Assembly: GCA_034766995.1 (NCBI GenBank)
Contig: CM068322.1
Location: 7,156,589 to 7,220,588 of the forward strand
Direction of reading: 5' to 3'
Origin: Acanthacorydalis orientalis
Lineage: Eukaryota; Arthropoda; Insecta; Megaloptera; Corydalidae
DNA length: 64,000 nucleotides
Each line of letters starts with the position of its first letter. Positions within the stretch are counted from its first letter, which is position 1. A model generated the notes under the pieces. It saw only the letters and a list, made by a program, of their open reading frames with translations. It ran no database searches and had not been told where the DNA came from. Positions 22,565 to 34,592 of the stretch are shown here, piece by piece. The position numbers and the translations under genes were made by a program.

Positions 22565-22885
22565 CGTACTGAATGAAACAAATAAAAGATAAATCGAAAC
22601 GAAGACAGTTGAAACGAAGACAGTTTAAGCGAAGCTCCATTCACAACGACTAGACTATTCAAACGAACAAGGATCGACCTTTTAAAATTTCTACAACTAT
22701 AATAGTTCATTCATCGTTTACTAGAAAGTGTAGATACATAGATATGGCCATGATTCACACGCTAAATGGCTTGTTGAAGACAGATATGCATTTGATGCCC
22801 GAAGCGGCAGTGAAACATGACTGCGTACCCATACAACGCCCCTCGGTACGAGCCGCCCTTAGTCAGCGGATACCGTTCAACTATA
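22565..22885. other. More complex patch with 15-bp tandem duplication
   Basis: GAAACGAAGACAGTT occurs twice in tandem at about 22596-22625. A CG-rich segment at 22795-22880 lies in a 61-codon frame (22744-22929) reading MPEAAVKHDCVPIQRPSVRAAL. I recognise no family. It could be a small exon or conserved non-coding DNA. Confidence 0.3.
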
Positions 22886-22929
22886 TATTTTATTTTTGCA
22901 ATCTCTACACTTTTCTGTCTTCTATGTAG

Positions 22930-24720
22930 TTCATTGTAATATTTAAGGTCTTAATTAAAAGTACGATTACAATCATAATAAAGTACGGATTTAACGACAG
23001 TGATAAATATATAGAATTCTTGTTTAAAAAATTAGTTATATTTAATTTTTTACATTGTTTTTATTAAAAATATATAGAAATTTGGAAATAAATTTATTTT
23101 CGTAAATGAATTTCCATTTGCTATTCATCCTATTTCTGTTCAATGAACTGTTATTGAACATTCTCATAATTATTTGTTTATTTCGATAAAAATTTTATCA
23201 TCACAGTACAGAAAAAGTTTTGGTATTGTAAATAAATTCACCTTAAAAAAATAATTACTTTTTCACCCTACAAATCATAAAATAATTCTGATCAGAAACG
23301 TTTAATATACGATTATTAAACATTTTTGAGTGTTTCTTATGTCGTTAATAAGAACTTTACTTGGTTTTTCGTGATGAGAAAATAATTCATTTTTGGAAAT
23401 GCCATCATCCTCAAGGTACAGATTTGCTATAAAAATCTTTTTAATTTTATTATTACGCTTTTATCGTGAATGTTAATTTAATACACTGTTTTTTTTAAAA
23501 AAGAAATGAAACTCAATAATTAAAATTCCATCGGATATCAATGTGTTAACATATTATTTAAATACATATATGGAGAGTTATATTTAAGACTATGAAATAA
23601 AAAAAAATCTTATATTTTAAGCTTCTCTATTAAACAAAGTAGTTCGAATGAAGTATATTAAGTCATTAGTGTACGAAAAAATAATAATATATTATATTTT
23701 TTTTATTAGTGGTTCCTTCTAAATTAAATTATCTTTCGAATACCCAGACCACAGTTTGTATAAGATATGCTTTCTTGAAAAACCTGATTTAAATTAAAAT
23801 GATGTAGGTTGAAATATAATTTCTAAAAAAAACATTGAAATATGGAAAAAGTGAACCTGGCATTATAATTTACAGCAAATAAAGATATTAAAAAAATAAA
23901 TTCAACCATAATTTCACTTCTGAATATTGAAATAAAAAATGAACAGAATAAAATTGATTATTCTATATAAATATCTAATATAAATATTTAAAAAAATAAA
24001 TGACATAAGTTATAATTTCTGAATAATTATTTCGCTTATATTCTAAATTAGTGTTTGACACTGAAATATTTTTCTGGTGTCTTATTTAAAAACTAGTATA
24101 TAGCCTTTAAAATTACCAGGAAAATGGAAAGAACCATTAAAAGAAAAAAAACTGTTTATTTGTTTTTACAACATAATATATTTAAACAATTAATGAATTA
24201 AATTTGAAATCTATGAGCTGACAAAGCAAATATTTCTCATCAGTATAGATATCAGTTGCTTTGTCTTGCGGATAAAGTGACGAGAAATGTGGGGTTTTTA
24301 TTGTTATAAAAAATAAATAATAATTTTCCATTTGGGTTCACTTTTTTTATTAAAGCAACTGGGGTTATACATCAACCGTGAAATGTTTTTGCTTTTTTCC
24401 CTGTCTAAACTATCGCTTTGAAAAATCTCATTTTTTTTCAATTTCAGTGTCTAAGAGTCGTGTAATAGTTAGATTTCGTTTTTAGGACATGTTTCGTTTT
24501 CAAGACTTGTTTGTAGATCTATTTAAATTAGTTCTTCATTGGCTATTTTTTAATTGTGATGTTAGCAACTTGATATGTCACCCGCGTCCATTTCCTCTAC
24601 GTTTGGTTCTCTAGGTGCATTTTTGATGAACAGTACGCACTTTTATTATTTTTCCTTAATGAAATAGAACAATAAAACATAGTTGTGCACAAATTTATGA
24701 ATGCAATTATTCAAACCAGT
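22930..24720. other. AT-rich intergenic DNA
   Basis: No gene. The only structure noted is a 10-bp inverted pair GACAAAGCAA / TTGCTTTGTC at 24220-24229 and 24256-24265. Confidence 0.45.
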
Positions 24721-24726
24721 TGTACA

Positions 24727-24885
24727 GTATGATACACTTGATATGCACAGTATAATATATTTAATATATGTATCGTTAACAAATAAATTAATAAGAAATA
24801 TGTGTGATAGGTGTTACCGTATCAATAGTTTAAAATAAAAACTCGTCTGATTCAAAAAGATAAAAACTATAAGAAAGGTACATCA
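24727..24885. repeat. Spacer repeat S, copy 2 (159 bp)
   Basis: A stand-alone copy of 20874-21032 with the same ends and length. This shows that S is an independent dispersed unit, not just spacer between the R repeats. Confidence 0.92.
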
Positions 24886-24889
24886 GCGG

Positions 24890-25587
24890 AATCATAGGTT
24901 TGAACATGAATAATAATAAATTTAATTATTTTTTTTATTGAAGAATAATTGCATATATAATATATTACGCAATATTTTACAGCTAAGAAATTTACATTAA
25001 TAGCGCGTTTTCATACATTTTGACCAATTTTGAACAATTCGTTGCAGCATACTGGCTTTGATTTAATAAAATTAATTAATTTTAACCTTTTTTATATTTT
25101 TCAATTGATTTCAATATTATTATTATTAAGTTTTTTTGCCAATACTGAATATTTGATTGTAAACATTGTTGCAATACTATACCCATAAAATAAAAATCTG
25201 CTTAGAGCATTTTAAATGTAGACATATGCTAATTTTAAAACTCGTTCACATTAAAACCTGCTCTACACTCTCACACATCGTGCACTCGAATAATATTTAA
25301 TTGTTTCCAAATTAATTCACGTATCTTACAGCCAATCAAACAGGTTTTTTATATTTACATTTGTATAAATATTTTATTTATTGTTTTATTGATATTTTTC
25401 AGAAAAAAGAATAAATCAACTAAAACAAGAAAAATTAAATAAACCTAATTACTGATACTGAAAGAGCTAGAATATAGAATTTTAAGTTAAGAGCCAAATA
25501 CCATTGTTAAATAGATGAATAATATATACAACAAAATGTTTAATTACTAAAGTTAGTTTCAATAAATATAAACTTTTCATGCACTAC

Positions 25588-25590
<3 letters not shown>
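24890..25590. other. AT-rich spacer, no gene
   Basis: Nothing recognised. Confidence 0.5.
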
Positions 25591-25632
<42 letters not shown>

Positions 25633-25635
25633 TGC

Positions 25636-25682
<47 letters not shown>

Positions 25683-25685
25683 TGC

Positions 25686-25722
<37 letters not shown>
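25590..25722. repeat. Higher-order (TA)n array with TTATGCATG interruptions
   Basis: Three (TA)n runs are separated by two copies of TTATGCATGTA (about 25629-25640 and 25679-25690), set exactly 50 bp apart. The array therefore has a higher-order period rather than being a simple dinucleotide tract. Confidence 0.92.
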
Positions 25723-25723
<1 letters not shown>

Positions 25724-25789
25724 CGTATATGTACACTGTTATACATTTTAATAAGTAATGTTCGTCTATAAATTTTATTCCTGTAAAAG

Positions 25790-26165
25790 CGAAAAAAACT
25801 TTCTTTCCGTCTTTACGGTCCCGCCGTACCGTTTACAATACGTCAATCGTGATTAAATAAACTGCAAAAAAGAGATTGGAACGGTTGCCGAGAATAATAT
25901 CGAAAAACTGAAACTTTTACCGTTCGACAAGAAATAATTACAAGACGGGGAGTGAAAAAGCATACGCAACGGCGACGTCGACGGCGACGTCGTCCTTTAT
26001 CGAATTCTCGTTCGAGAAACAATCACGGAATTATTTATACTAGAATCGCTGTTGCAGTCCAACTAATTAATTAATCGTCAGAAATAATCGCGCAGCAGAA
26101 CACAACGACCCGTTGTGTATACGAGACGTGAAGGAAGGGTTTTGGATCGACATGTTTCATAATTT
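25790..26165. promoter_or_regulatory. CpG-rich island, candidate conserved non-coding element
   Basis: The most CG-dense segment of the window: CGGTCCCGCCGTACCG near 25816, a 12-bp tandem GGCGACGTCGAC/GGCGACGTCGTC at 25971-25995, CGTTCGAG near 26010, and an ATTAATTAATCG homeodomain-type site near 26065. No convincing reading frame crosses it. Regulatory role inferred from composition only. Confidence 0.45.
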
Positions 26166-26239
26166 GTTCCAGCTTAGGAAATCTTTTGTTCGTTGTAATT
26201 ATATACATACATTTATAAATATACTATATATATATATAC

Positions 26240-28100
26240 AAGGTGTGACTAAATTTGTAAAAAAATCTATAAAATATATTTCTGGTAAATTCTATGCCTA
26301 TGAACACTGTGTCTGTGTAATATTTAAAATATCATTGAAATGTTTACTTATAAACATACTGTGCTGATATTTATTATGCTCTTGTCTTAAATATATTATT
26401 AACTATCATTCCTTAATACGCTTTCAAAGTTTTTTTTTACCATTAATCTTTATTATAAATTAAATAACTTCTCAATACTTTTACTAATTTATTTATAATT
26501 TTACCGAAATAAGAATAAGTTAAATATGTTTTATTTAAGAAACATTTATTAATATTCACATTATTCATCACTGATTGATATAAATTATTGTTTCATCCCA
26601 CAATCGATAAAAACTTGACCAGAATAATTCAATTTTTCTGTATCAGTACTCTGAGAATAAAAATATTGGCATCTAAAAATACATAAGGAACAATTAAGAA
26701 AGATTAATTAAACATAATTAAACATTTTTGATCAGATTGTTTCTGGCCGTTGGAATGTGAGAATCATTCATTCACAAAAGTAAATTTAGCTATATTGTCG
26801 GGACTGTATTCTGATTGTTGAATGTTTAATGTTTTATATGTCCTCATGTATGGAATGAATTTGTCCTGTGAATAGAATGAACTCAAATCACTTTATTCTT
26901 TAGTGAATATCTTTACGAATATATTTAGGAGAATGATCAATAAAAGAATTTATTACTGTTTCTTGTGGAATCCGTATCCAGATTTTCTGGGTTAACTAGA
27001 TGTAATTGAAATTATGCATTTATAAACTTAGAATATGTTTCGAGAGATACAATTGAGAAATATTTTTACCGAAAGAATGCTAAAAAAATATATATTTTAA
27101 TTTTTAAATTGAAATTCAAACATTTGTAAACGTCTATAATAACATAATAAGATAAAAGTAATTTGAAAAAAGATTATAAAAGTATTTTCTTAATTTTTTT
27201 CACACTTTATATACAAATCTGTGTATATAGTGATATATTAGGTACACTGCATTGCGGAACACGTATTTACTGTTTACTTTTTCTAATGCATTGTTTTCAT
27301 TGAAATCAGATTCGTGGACATTTTCTGTGGGCTTTATTTTTCCGTACGTGTTGTTTAAAAGTGTACAATCACGACATAAAAATATCGATAAGTAACTTAA
27401 GCAGCTGTATGTTTGAAAGAAACAGTAGGAATTCTGTCAAAGGTCACTCATTATACGACTTGCGCTTTTCAATATTGATTGTACACTTGTTTAGTTTTTT
27501 TTTATATTTTTATTTGTTAATGAAGTTGTAAACATTAGCTCTAGAAATGTGTTTAATTTTATAAATTAAGGTTTTGATGAAAAATATAATTGTTTTTTTC
27601 TTTTAATCCCATTTTCATTTTTTTTTGTCTTAAAAATATGGAATGACTATAAGACTCTCTTACTCTCTTTTCATTCCTAAGCTATTTGTGTATTTTTAAT
27701 TGAGTTAAGTGCACTATTTAAAAAAAATCAGAAAAATTTCTAATTATTTTAACATATCCTCGTATAGAAAAACTCCATATTGCCGAATATATTCAAAATA
27801 AAATAAATAAAAAATACTAATAATATCAATCACAATTTACTTCTATCCAATAGAATCACTTTTACGTTAACTCATACTTTGTAAATCTCAATTTGATTTA
27901 TGTTATTTTGATTTGATGTTCTTATTCAAATATTTCTTTCTTATAAATAAATAACATGCTAGAGTTTCCAAAGAGAAGAGAAGGTTCCGCTCTCACACCG
28001 TATTTTTAGAATGTACATCATTCAATAATGTTATTTAAATTTAAAAAAAAAATATTTATTTGGTCAATTAAATTCGAGATATTCTCTCTTTAACATTATT
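26240..28100. other. AT-rich intergenic DNA
   Basis: No gene or element recognised. 26740-26990 is slightly more complex, without identifiable similarity. Confidence 0.45.
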
Positions 28101-28355
28101 TCTGTCACGATTGTGTGTACACCTATTTTGATCAAAAGATGTCTTTTGACACCTTTACATTTGAATGGAAATAACTGTGGAAATAATTATTAAAAAATAT
28201 TATTTATTTAATTTTTTTTTATTTTTATCAGAAAAATAATTAAACATTATAATATTATTAACTTAACAAACTTTCAGTGCTCATATATAAAAATTCAATC
28301 GTCATAGTAAAAAATAGTAATCATAAAAATAGCGTTGTAATAAAATTATGTTTCC

Positions 28356-29343
28356 TTATTCAATACCACAATTTTTACATATGAATGGTTGCTCTGCTAA
28401 GCACTTTCCACATGTATATTTTTTACAATGGGAGCAGATTGTAGTTGCTCTATTACCTAATCACTATTTTATTTGGAACTTTTTTTGTTCTTTTGGAAAG
28501 GAAGTGATTTTACTTGAGGGTGGTGAAGATGTCGCAGTATTAGTTGTTCTTTCTGGACGTTCTTTATATTCCGCTATAAGTTCTCCTATCTGGAATAAAA
28601 ATTTTTTAGGTGAAATATTTTCACCTGTCGTTTCTTTGTACAGAATCCATGCGTTCATTCCGGCTAAATCGAGGATATTGTAAAATACATGCATAGGTCT
28701 TCTATGGCATTTACAGTATATTTTCACACTATATTTTCTTGCCATTTGGTCAGTTATATCAATCTCAAATTTTGTGCTATTGTAAAATTTAATCCTTTCA
28801 TGAAGACGTTTTTTACTTTTTCCACTGTTGCGGATTTATGCATCGAACTTACTAGAAGTACTTTTTTATTCGGTTTACTTTTACACATTGTTAGAGTTAT
28901 TTGATGCGTAAAGTTGCATTGAAAATCGTTCCATTTTATCCTTTTGTATCGTTTAGCATATCCAGTCGGATCAGATACATATTTGAAAATAGTATGAAGA
29001 GGTGGTCTCCCAGGAGAGGAACTGGTTTCGATTTTTTCCAAACTATTCCATCAATACCAATTTCAATATTTTACCGTTCATTGCTTTCTTCACTGTCGTC
29101 TTAAGAATCTTTCAGTAACCTCATTTTCTTTCGTCTTCTACTTGCATTCAAAATATCTTCCTCTTCATCTACAGTGCTTGACGAGTAATTTTCATAATCG
29201 GTATCGATTTCGTGATCGCTTTCGAAAAATTCATTCAATTCATCTTCACTTTCAGATTGTAAGCCTTCATCAGCCTCAGAGCATTCTTCACTTATATTAT
29301 TTATTTCTTGCAATACCTCTTTGATTTTTGAAATTCTGGACAT
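28356..29343 (-). pseudogene. piggyBac transposase, internally deleted and frameshifted
   Basis: Read from the complement, it starts MSRISKIKEVLQEIN with the acidic N-terminal region (SEADEGLQSESEDELNEFFE...) usual for this family. A SSPGRPPLHTIF..SDPTGYAKR block then passes abruptly to MCKSKPNKKVLLVSSMHKSAT. The intervening part with the first two catalytic aspartates is missing. In a shifted frame, IKFYNSTKFEIDITDQMARKYSV keeps the (D)xxTDQM block. Next come RRPMHVFYNILDLAGMNAWILYKETTGE and, after another shift, the cysteine-rich C-terminal domain TTICSHCKKYTCGKCLAEQPFICKNCG ending at 28356. The order is exactly that of piggyBac transposase. The plus-strand frames across 28348-29104 are shadows. 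Confidence 0.9.
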
Positions 29344-29589
29344 CCTTACAATTAGAAATAAATTAGAATAAATAAACTAAAAAATAAAAATAATTAGCAT
29401 TATTATAAACACTTTTACTACTTACATACCTGCAATGGTAATTTCATCAATTTGTTTTTCAAATTTTTCACGACTGTATATTTGAACTGAAGTCACTGCG
29501 AAATAAATACCAGAGTATAAAAACTTGAATTATACAATTATTTTCAGAACTTATCACTGCAATGATCTACAAGTAAAATGCAACATTTC

Positions 29590-29680
29590 AAACAACAACC
29601 GAATATAGAAGTTATACTTAGGATTCCCCTATTTTCTGTTTCAACTGAAATAGGGATTCCCTTATTTAATTAGAATTGAA
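29590..29680. other. Repeated GGATTCCC hairpin inside the piggyBac flank
   Basis: CCCTATTT and AAATAGGG lie about 10 bases apart (near 29617-29645), each bordered by GATTCCC, in the non-coding 5' part of the piggyBac element. Confidence 0.5.
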
Positions 29681-29809
29681 ATGGTGCTGCCAAATGGTGT
29701 TGTTATTTATGTGTAAAATGATTAAAGATCAGATAATGTTATAAAATTTTTAAGGTGTCAAAAGATACCTTATGATAGAAATAGGTATACCATGTACGCA
29801 TTTTTAGAT

Positions 29810-30640
29810 CCAGGAGGAACTGGAGGAAAATGATACCGCTTAATTAATTTAACAATTATTATACGAAATGTCCAAGGATTAATTGTGGTAAATGATTAAA
29901 CTTAGAAAATAATTTTAAGTTAAAATTTTAAAAAAGTATCTTAATATCTTTGGTAGAAATAGTGTTAAATTTTAAATTCAATTTTAGTGTGCTAGTTACC
30001 ATTTCGACCGATTACAAGATCTTTTAGTTAGATCATACACTAAAAAGTTACATACAGTAAAGTAATTTAAACTTTAATAAATAAATTTATTTAATAAAAA
30101 TTGCACATAAAGAGTATTACATACATTATAGTTTATCATGATAAAATGTACCGTTCAACGTAAGTTCAAGTAAAAAGATTTAATAGTATCATTGTGTTGT
30201 TGAAATCAAAAAAAAAATGATAATTGTATCCATATGATCCAAAAAGTGAGTTTCAAAGAAGTAGTAAGAAGTAGAAGTAAATAATGGTTAAGAAGCAGAA
30301 ATAAATAATATCTTTTTAGTGTATAAAATAGCACAAAATAATATCTATGGTTTAATTAAAAGAGTAATTGTGTAACCATAAAAAGAATACAAAATATCCA
30401 TTAACTTCTTGAACTGAAAAAAAATTATAAATATTCTTCTGAATAGACATAGTCTCTTATAGAGATATACAAAAGCTTTTAGTATATCGTGGACAAGAGC
30501 CGATCATGTTTATATCAACAAATTTAGGCTTGAAGCATAAGATTATTATTCTATATGAATCCTACAAGTCACACGCCAATTCGTTTTTTCTACGAGTTTT
30601 GTCATTTTCTGAATTAAAAAGTTTAAAAACTACCTAAAAA
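29810..30640. other. AT-rich spacer, no gene
   Basis: No signal recognised. Confidence 0.5.
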
Positions 30641-30689
30641 TCTAGAAAGAAATGATGAATGAATTTAAAAGACACAACCAAATTTATAA

Positions 30690-31420
30690 ACAAAAAAATT
30701 GTTTTTGTACAATGAAAATCTTGTCAGAATATGAGAAATGGGGATTACATGTAAGTCTGAAAAAGACCGAGTTTTTGGTTGTGAATAGCGAAAAAAAATT
30801 TGAAATACTTATAAATGATGACTCAACAATCGAACAAGTTGAAGAGTTTAAATATCTAGGGGCGGTAGTAGATAAAAACGGAATAGGTGAGAGAGAAATC
30901 AAACACAGATTACAAGAAGCAAAGAAAATAATTGGCTGCCTAAACTCGCTATGGTGGGACCGAAACATTTTTAAAAAAAACGAAAAAACGTATAGGACGG
31001 GTTATGGTAGAGTCCACCCTCTGTTACGGAAGTGAGATCTGGACAATCAATGCTGAGACAAAGTGAAGGTTGAATGCAGTAGAAGTGGACTACCTCCGAC
31101 GAAGTTCAAGAGTCCCTAGGCTTTAACACATAACAAATGAAGAAATCAGACCTCGAATGAATGCTGGAGAGACAGTTACCCATACGATAGAACTTCGAAG
31201 TTTAAGATGGTTTGGGCATTTGATCCGAATGCCAGAAGAGCGATGGCCACAGCGGATATTCAAGTGGGTCCCGCCAGGAAAAAAGAAACGTGGACGACCT
31301 CGGATTTCCTGGAACGACGGGATAAAAAAGGCCATGGAGAAGAGACAGCTAAACGAGGAAATGACTTAGGACCGAGAATCTTGGAAAAGGGGATTGGGCG
31401 AGGGGCATCTAGTCGTATTT
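30690..31420 (+). pseudogene. Non-LTR retrotransposon reverse transcriptase, 3' end (RTE/craniofacial-like)
   Basis: The 3' end of a LINE reverse-transcriptase gene. The first frame (30652-31035) gives EYEKWGLHVSLKKTEFLVVNS, EQVEEFKYLGAVVDKNG, EIKHRLQEAKKIIGCLNSLWWDRNI, the RT thumb region. After frameshifts follow SYGSEIWTI-like and NEEIRPRMNAGETVTHTIELRSLRWFGHLIRMPEERWPQRIFKW, then PPGKKKRGRPRISWNDGIKKAMEKRQL. That C-terminal block is typical of the arthropod LINE proteins often annotated as craniofacial development protein 2-like. The YADD catalytic box and the endonuclease lie upstream in an intact copy and are absent here: a normal 5' truncation. The (AT)n tract at 31474 follows about 60 bp after the coding tail. 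Confidence 0.88.
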
Positions 31421-31471
31421 TGATAAAATTACATATTATGTTTCATAAATATTATATTTTAATATCAAGCT

Positions 31472-31473
<2 letters not shown>

Positions 31474-31512
<39 letters not shown>
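31474..31512. repeat. (AT)n microsatellite at LINE 3' end
   Basis: About 19 AT units located where the LINE 3' tail would be, so it may derive from a simple-repeat tail. Confidence 0.93.
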
Positions 31513-31517
<5 letters not shown>

Positions 31518-31519
31518 CT

Positions 31520-32260
31520 TATTAGAACATATGCTGTACTCGATAAATCTAATACCATACTAGATTTTTATTTCCAAAAATTATTTTTTTACGAAAAAAT
31601 TCAATCTTATATGCCAGCAGGATTTTAGATATTCATACGAATATAAATCATCAATTACAGGTGATATTTTTTAATAAATTTTTCTTCCATTATATTTTAA
31701 GTCCTGAATATTGCGAATATAAGATTGTATAAGCGTAAGAAGATAGTATTTTGAAGTGTTATGGTCATTGAAATTGATTTACTTTAAATAATCTTGTTTT
31801 TTTAAACTAAGTCAATATTTTCCACCTCAGACGCTTGAAAGTAAAAATCATTCATGAAAATATATTAGTTGAGGTGAGAAATTTATGAAGATAAAATGAA
31901 CAATTGATCGTTTGTCTACGAATCACCTATTATAATTAACTCGTGAGGTAATAGTAGTACATTGATTTTCAAATGAGAAATGAGATTAACCTCTAGATAT
32001 ATTTTGCTCTTTTTGACTATACTATATTTCAAAATACTAAGATCTTCTCAAATAGATACCATTATGTACGTTAGAAATATTGTTTTACATAAATTATAAA
32101 TATAAATGTACTATTCAACAAGAATAGAGAAGAAAAAATGAACTTGAAAAGTGCACAATTTACTAAAATATAAATCTTATGGAATTAGCTTTGTTACAGT
32201 GAAGCAATTATTTAGACATTTTAACCGCTGAGTCTTTTCCAAATAAACCGTTTTTTTATA
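31520..32260. other. AT-rich spacer, no gene
   Basis: Nothing recognised. Confidence 0.5.
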
Positions 32261-32264
32261 AATG

Positions 32265-32267
<3 letters not shown>

Positions 32268-32304
<37 letters not shown>

Positions 32305-32331
32305 GTTTATATATATATAGAGAGAGAGACA
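32268..32331. repeat. (TA)n-(AG)n compound microsatellite
   Basis: TA run 32268-32300, then a short TA run and GAGAGAGAGA to about 32329. Confidence 0.92.
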
Positions 32332-32339
32332 TATATACA

Positions 32340-32665
32340 TACATAGTTTTAATATTAACTCAGTGGCTAATTGTGCGAACGTCTGCACATCCAGTGAAAC
32401 AATTCGACGTCGAGACAACAACCAAATCTCTGTAGCATTATATTTAATGAGGTGTCGCTCGTGAAGCGTAAAACTGACGCGAAAGCTCGTGCAACTGCTC
32501 CACGACGATGAAGATGACGGCGACGTCGACTGTGGGGCTCTTGCTTCTTTCACAGAGCACAAGCGAAATTCCAGATTTAAACGTCTCATGAGTAATTGTT
32601 TTGAGCGACCTCGTCTCTCGCCGTTGACTCTTCATTAATCCTTCTGCACTGCAGTCTTTTCTATT
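32340..32665. promoter_or_regulatory. CpG-rich island, candidate conserved non-coding element
   Basis: Contains CGACGTCGAGAC near 32407, GATGACGGCGACGTCGACTG at about 32513-32532 (sharing a 13-mer with the 25.97 kb island), a CTCGTCTCTCGCCG run and TTCATTAATCC. Minus-strand frames (32221-32589, 32444-32731) show no known domain and one runs into the microsatellite. Confidence 0.4.
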
Positions 32666-32669
32666 TCGT

Positions 32670-33180
32670 TTATTTATTAGTATAAAACCGTTTTTTTTCT
32701 TTATTTGCATTGAAAATGATGCCTGTGTCAATGAAATGAATTATTATTGTATTTAGATAATGAACGACTTTATACACGCACATATACGCATATGTACTTA
32801 AAAATAATTCCTTGACATCAATATAAAAAATATATTTTTGATAATTTAAAATTATCGAATAGCAGTTGATCTTGTTATTATTGATATTAAAAAAGTGAAA
32901 GCAGCAATTATTTTTGTGATATGTAGTAAAATATTTATGGATTCATTAATTATTTAATTTTCAAAAAAGTCATATTGAAGAAAAGTATGCACTTCTGCAT
33001 TACGAAATCAACTAAAATTAATTTTCGTTTTAAGTCTCAAACAGAAAAACAGGAATAGGAATATTATTTTGCATTACATGTATTTATAATTTATAAATGT
33101 TTTAAAAATTGATATAAATATAATGTAAAAACTTTTGAAGAAAAATTGATATCTGTTTTCAATAAAATGTAGTAAAAATA
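32670..33180. other. AT-rich spacer, no gene
   Basis: Nothing recognised. Confidence 0.5.
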
Positions 33181-33182
33181 TT

Positions 33183-33184
33183 AT

Positions 33185-33218
<34 letters not shown>

Positions 33219-33230
33219 GTACATATAAAA
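33183..33230. repeat. (TA)n/(CATA)n microsatellite
   Basis: An AT run followed by ACATATACATATATATGTACATAT. Confidence 0.9.
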
Positions 33231-33389
33231 GTGAGTAGCGCTTAATATTCTGGGGATAACATTTTTGCGTATCGCACGCATCGAATCTGTAAATTATGGT
33301 AGATTCATGTCTTAGCAAATTTCAATAAAATATTCAAGGTTTTAACTTAACCACTTATACGTTGACACCGAGGAGAGTATCTGTTCTGA

Positions 33390-33715
33390 ACAATGTCACA
33401 AGAAATCAAAATTGTGTATCGTGTGGTAATAAAGGTTTGGCAAAAAAAGGTGTTACATCGCACCAAATAAAATAACGATAAAACAGTGTATATGGGAAAG
33501 CTCCCCTTTATATTTCACGTTAAAGAATTGGCAAAGAGGTTTTGAATGAGAGAAGAATCACTGGAAGGTGAATTGTGTCCAGGTCACGTTGTGGAAGTAC
33601 TCATACCCGATTTTGTTGTACTTGTCGAAGACCTGGTGCTTAGTGGCTGGTACTTAAAAGTGAAAGAATTATCAGCAATTTCAATCTTTAACAAACTTTT
33701 CGCCGAATTCTCCAT
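33390..33715 (+). pseudogene. Mariner transposase N-terminal fragment
   Basis: Shifting plus-strand frames give an IKQCIWESSPLYFTLKNWQRGF stretch, then REESLEGELCPGHVVEVLIPDFVVLVEDLVL and LKVKELSAISI. This aligns with the mariner DNA-binding half: VYGxxAPSYSTVKKWxxEFKRG, SLEDDPRSGRP, VxDLVLxDRRLKVREIAE. It is only the helix-turn-helix region; no catalytic block follows, and the sequence after 33720 is unrelated. It resembles the mauritiana/irritans side of the family and is not part of the short cecropia-type family at 50-58 kb. No terminal repeats were found, so this is a truncated relic. Confidence 0.75.
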
Positions 33716-33729
33716 TTAATATATTAATG

Positions 33730-34525
33730 AGGTTAATAATAATGCAGTTTGTGTTATGAGTTTCGATTTCTGTACTTTTTTTCAAACTCGCATGAAGGTC
33801 TTAACGGTGATAATTTTAATAATCAATCAATAGCTTAGAAAAAATTTATAGATACATCGTAGATATTTGTTGATGCATCTCAAAATTAGTACAAATTTAT
33901 ATCATCCGGAATCACTTTGAAAAGGTCAGCACATGATATAATTTATAAAATGTTTCAAGAAAAAAATAATTTAAACCTATTAATGAATCTGAGAAAACCT
34001 CAATCGAAAAAAACCTAACACTACGAACAAAGTGATAAGGTCTAACGCTTTTGTAAAGTATGTTTATTATTACATATACATTTTAAATTTAGTAATAAAG
34101 AAATTTCCTAACATTTTTAAATTATTTTTTCCAATAATAACCGTAGATAATAAGACAACGGGTCGTTTATGTATGTTTTTACTATAGCAGACTAGAATTT
34201 CTTTTTAAATATATCTTTTCGATGTTTCCAAAAGTTCTTTTGGATCCTCATGTATGGTTACTTAATGATAAATATGCTGAAATGTAAGAATGCCGCATAT
34301 CCCGACAATTTTTGAAGAAAGAATTCTTCAGAAATACAATTTTTCTGAAGTATAATTTTTTAATAAAGCTTTTTGTCTCGGTGTGGCATTAATTCAGATC
34401 AATTCAAGTAAATTAAGACGGTTAGATGAATATAGGACGCTAATGAGATTAAATACGCCATTCTGTAAAGGATGAACACTTTTCTATAAATATAATAATT
34501 TAAAATTTTCATATACAAATATATA
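33730..34525. other. AT-rich spacer, no gene
   Basis: Nothing recognised. Confidence 0.5.
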
Positions 34526-34527
34526 CT

Positions 34528-34532
34528 ATTTG

Positions 34533-34586
<54 letters not shown>

Positions 34587-34592
34587 CAAACC
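34528..34592. repeat. (AT)n tract inside a palindrome
   Basis: The AT run is bordered by TTTGTTAT on the left and its exact complement ATAACAAA on the right, so the whole 65-bp block is self-complementary. Confidence 0.92.

Larger units (their letters stand above)
28106..29807 (-). mobile_element. piggyBac-like element with inverted repeats, core deleted
   Basis: A transposase remnant on the minus strand is bracketed by inverted repeats. The left repeat at about 28117-28161 (GTACACCTATTTTGATCAAA...TCTTTTGACACCTTTA) matches the complement of about 29750-29794 (GTATACCTATTTCTATCATA...TCTTTTGACACCTTA). These may be terminal or subterminal; a TTAA lies at 28089-28092 and others near 29840, but outer ends joining to TTAA are not convincing. 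About 1.7 kb against 2.4-2.6 kb for intact elements, with the loss in the catalytic core. Confidence 0.8.

Noticed and set aside
28348..29104. Plus-strand frames including a 111-codon one
   Set aside because: Antisense shadows of the minus-strand piggyBac transposase pseudogene.
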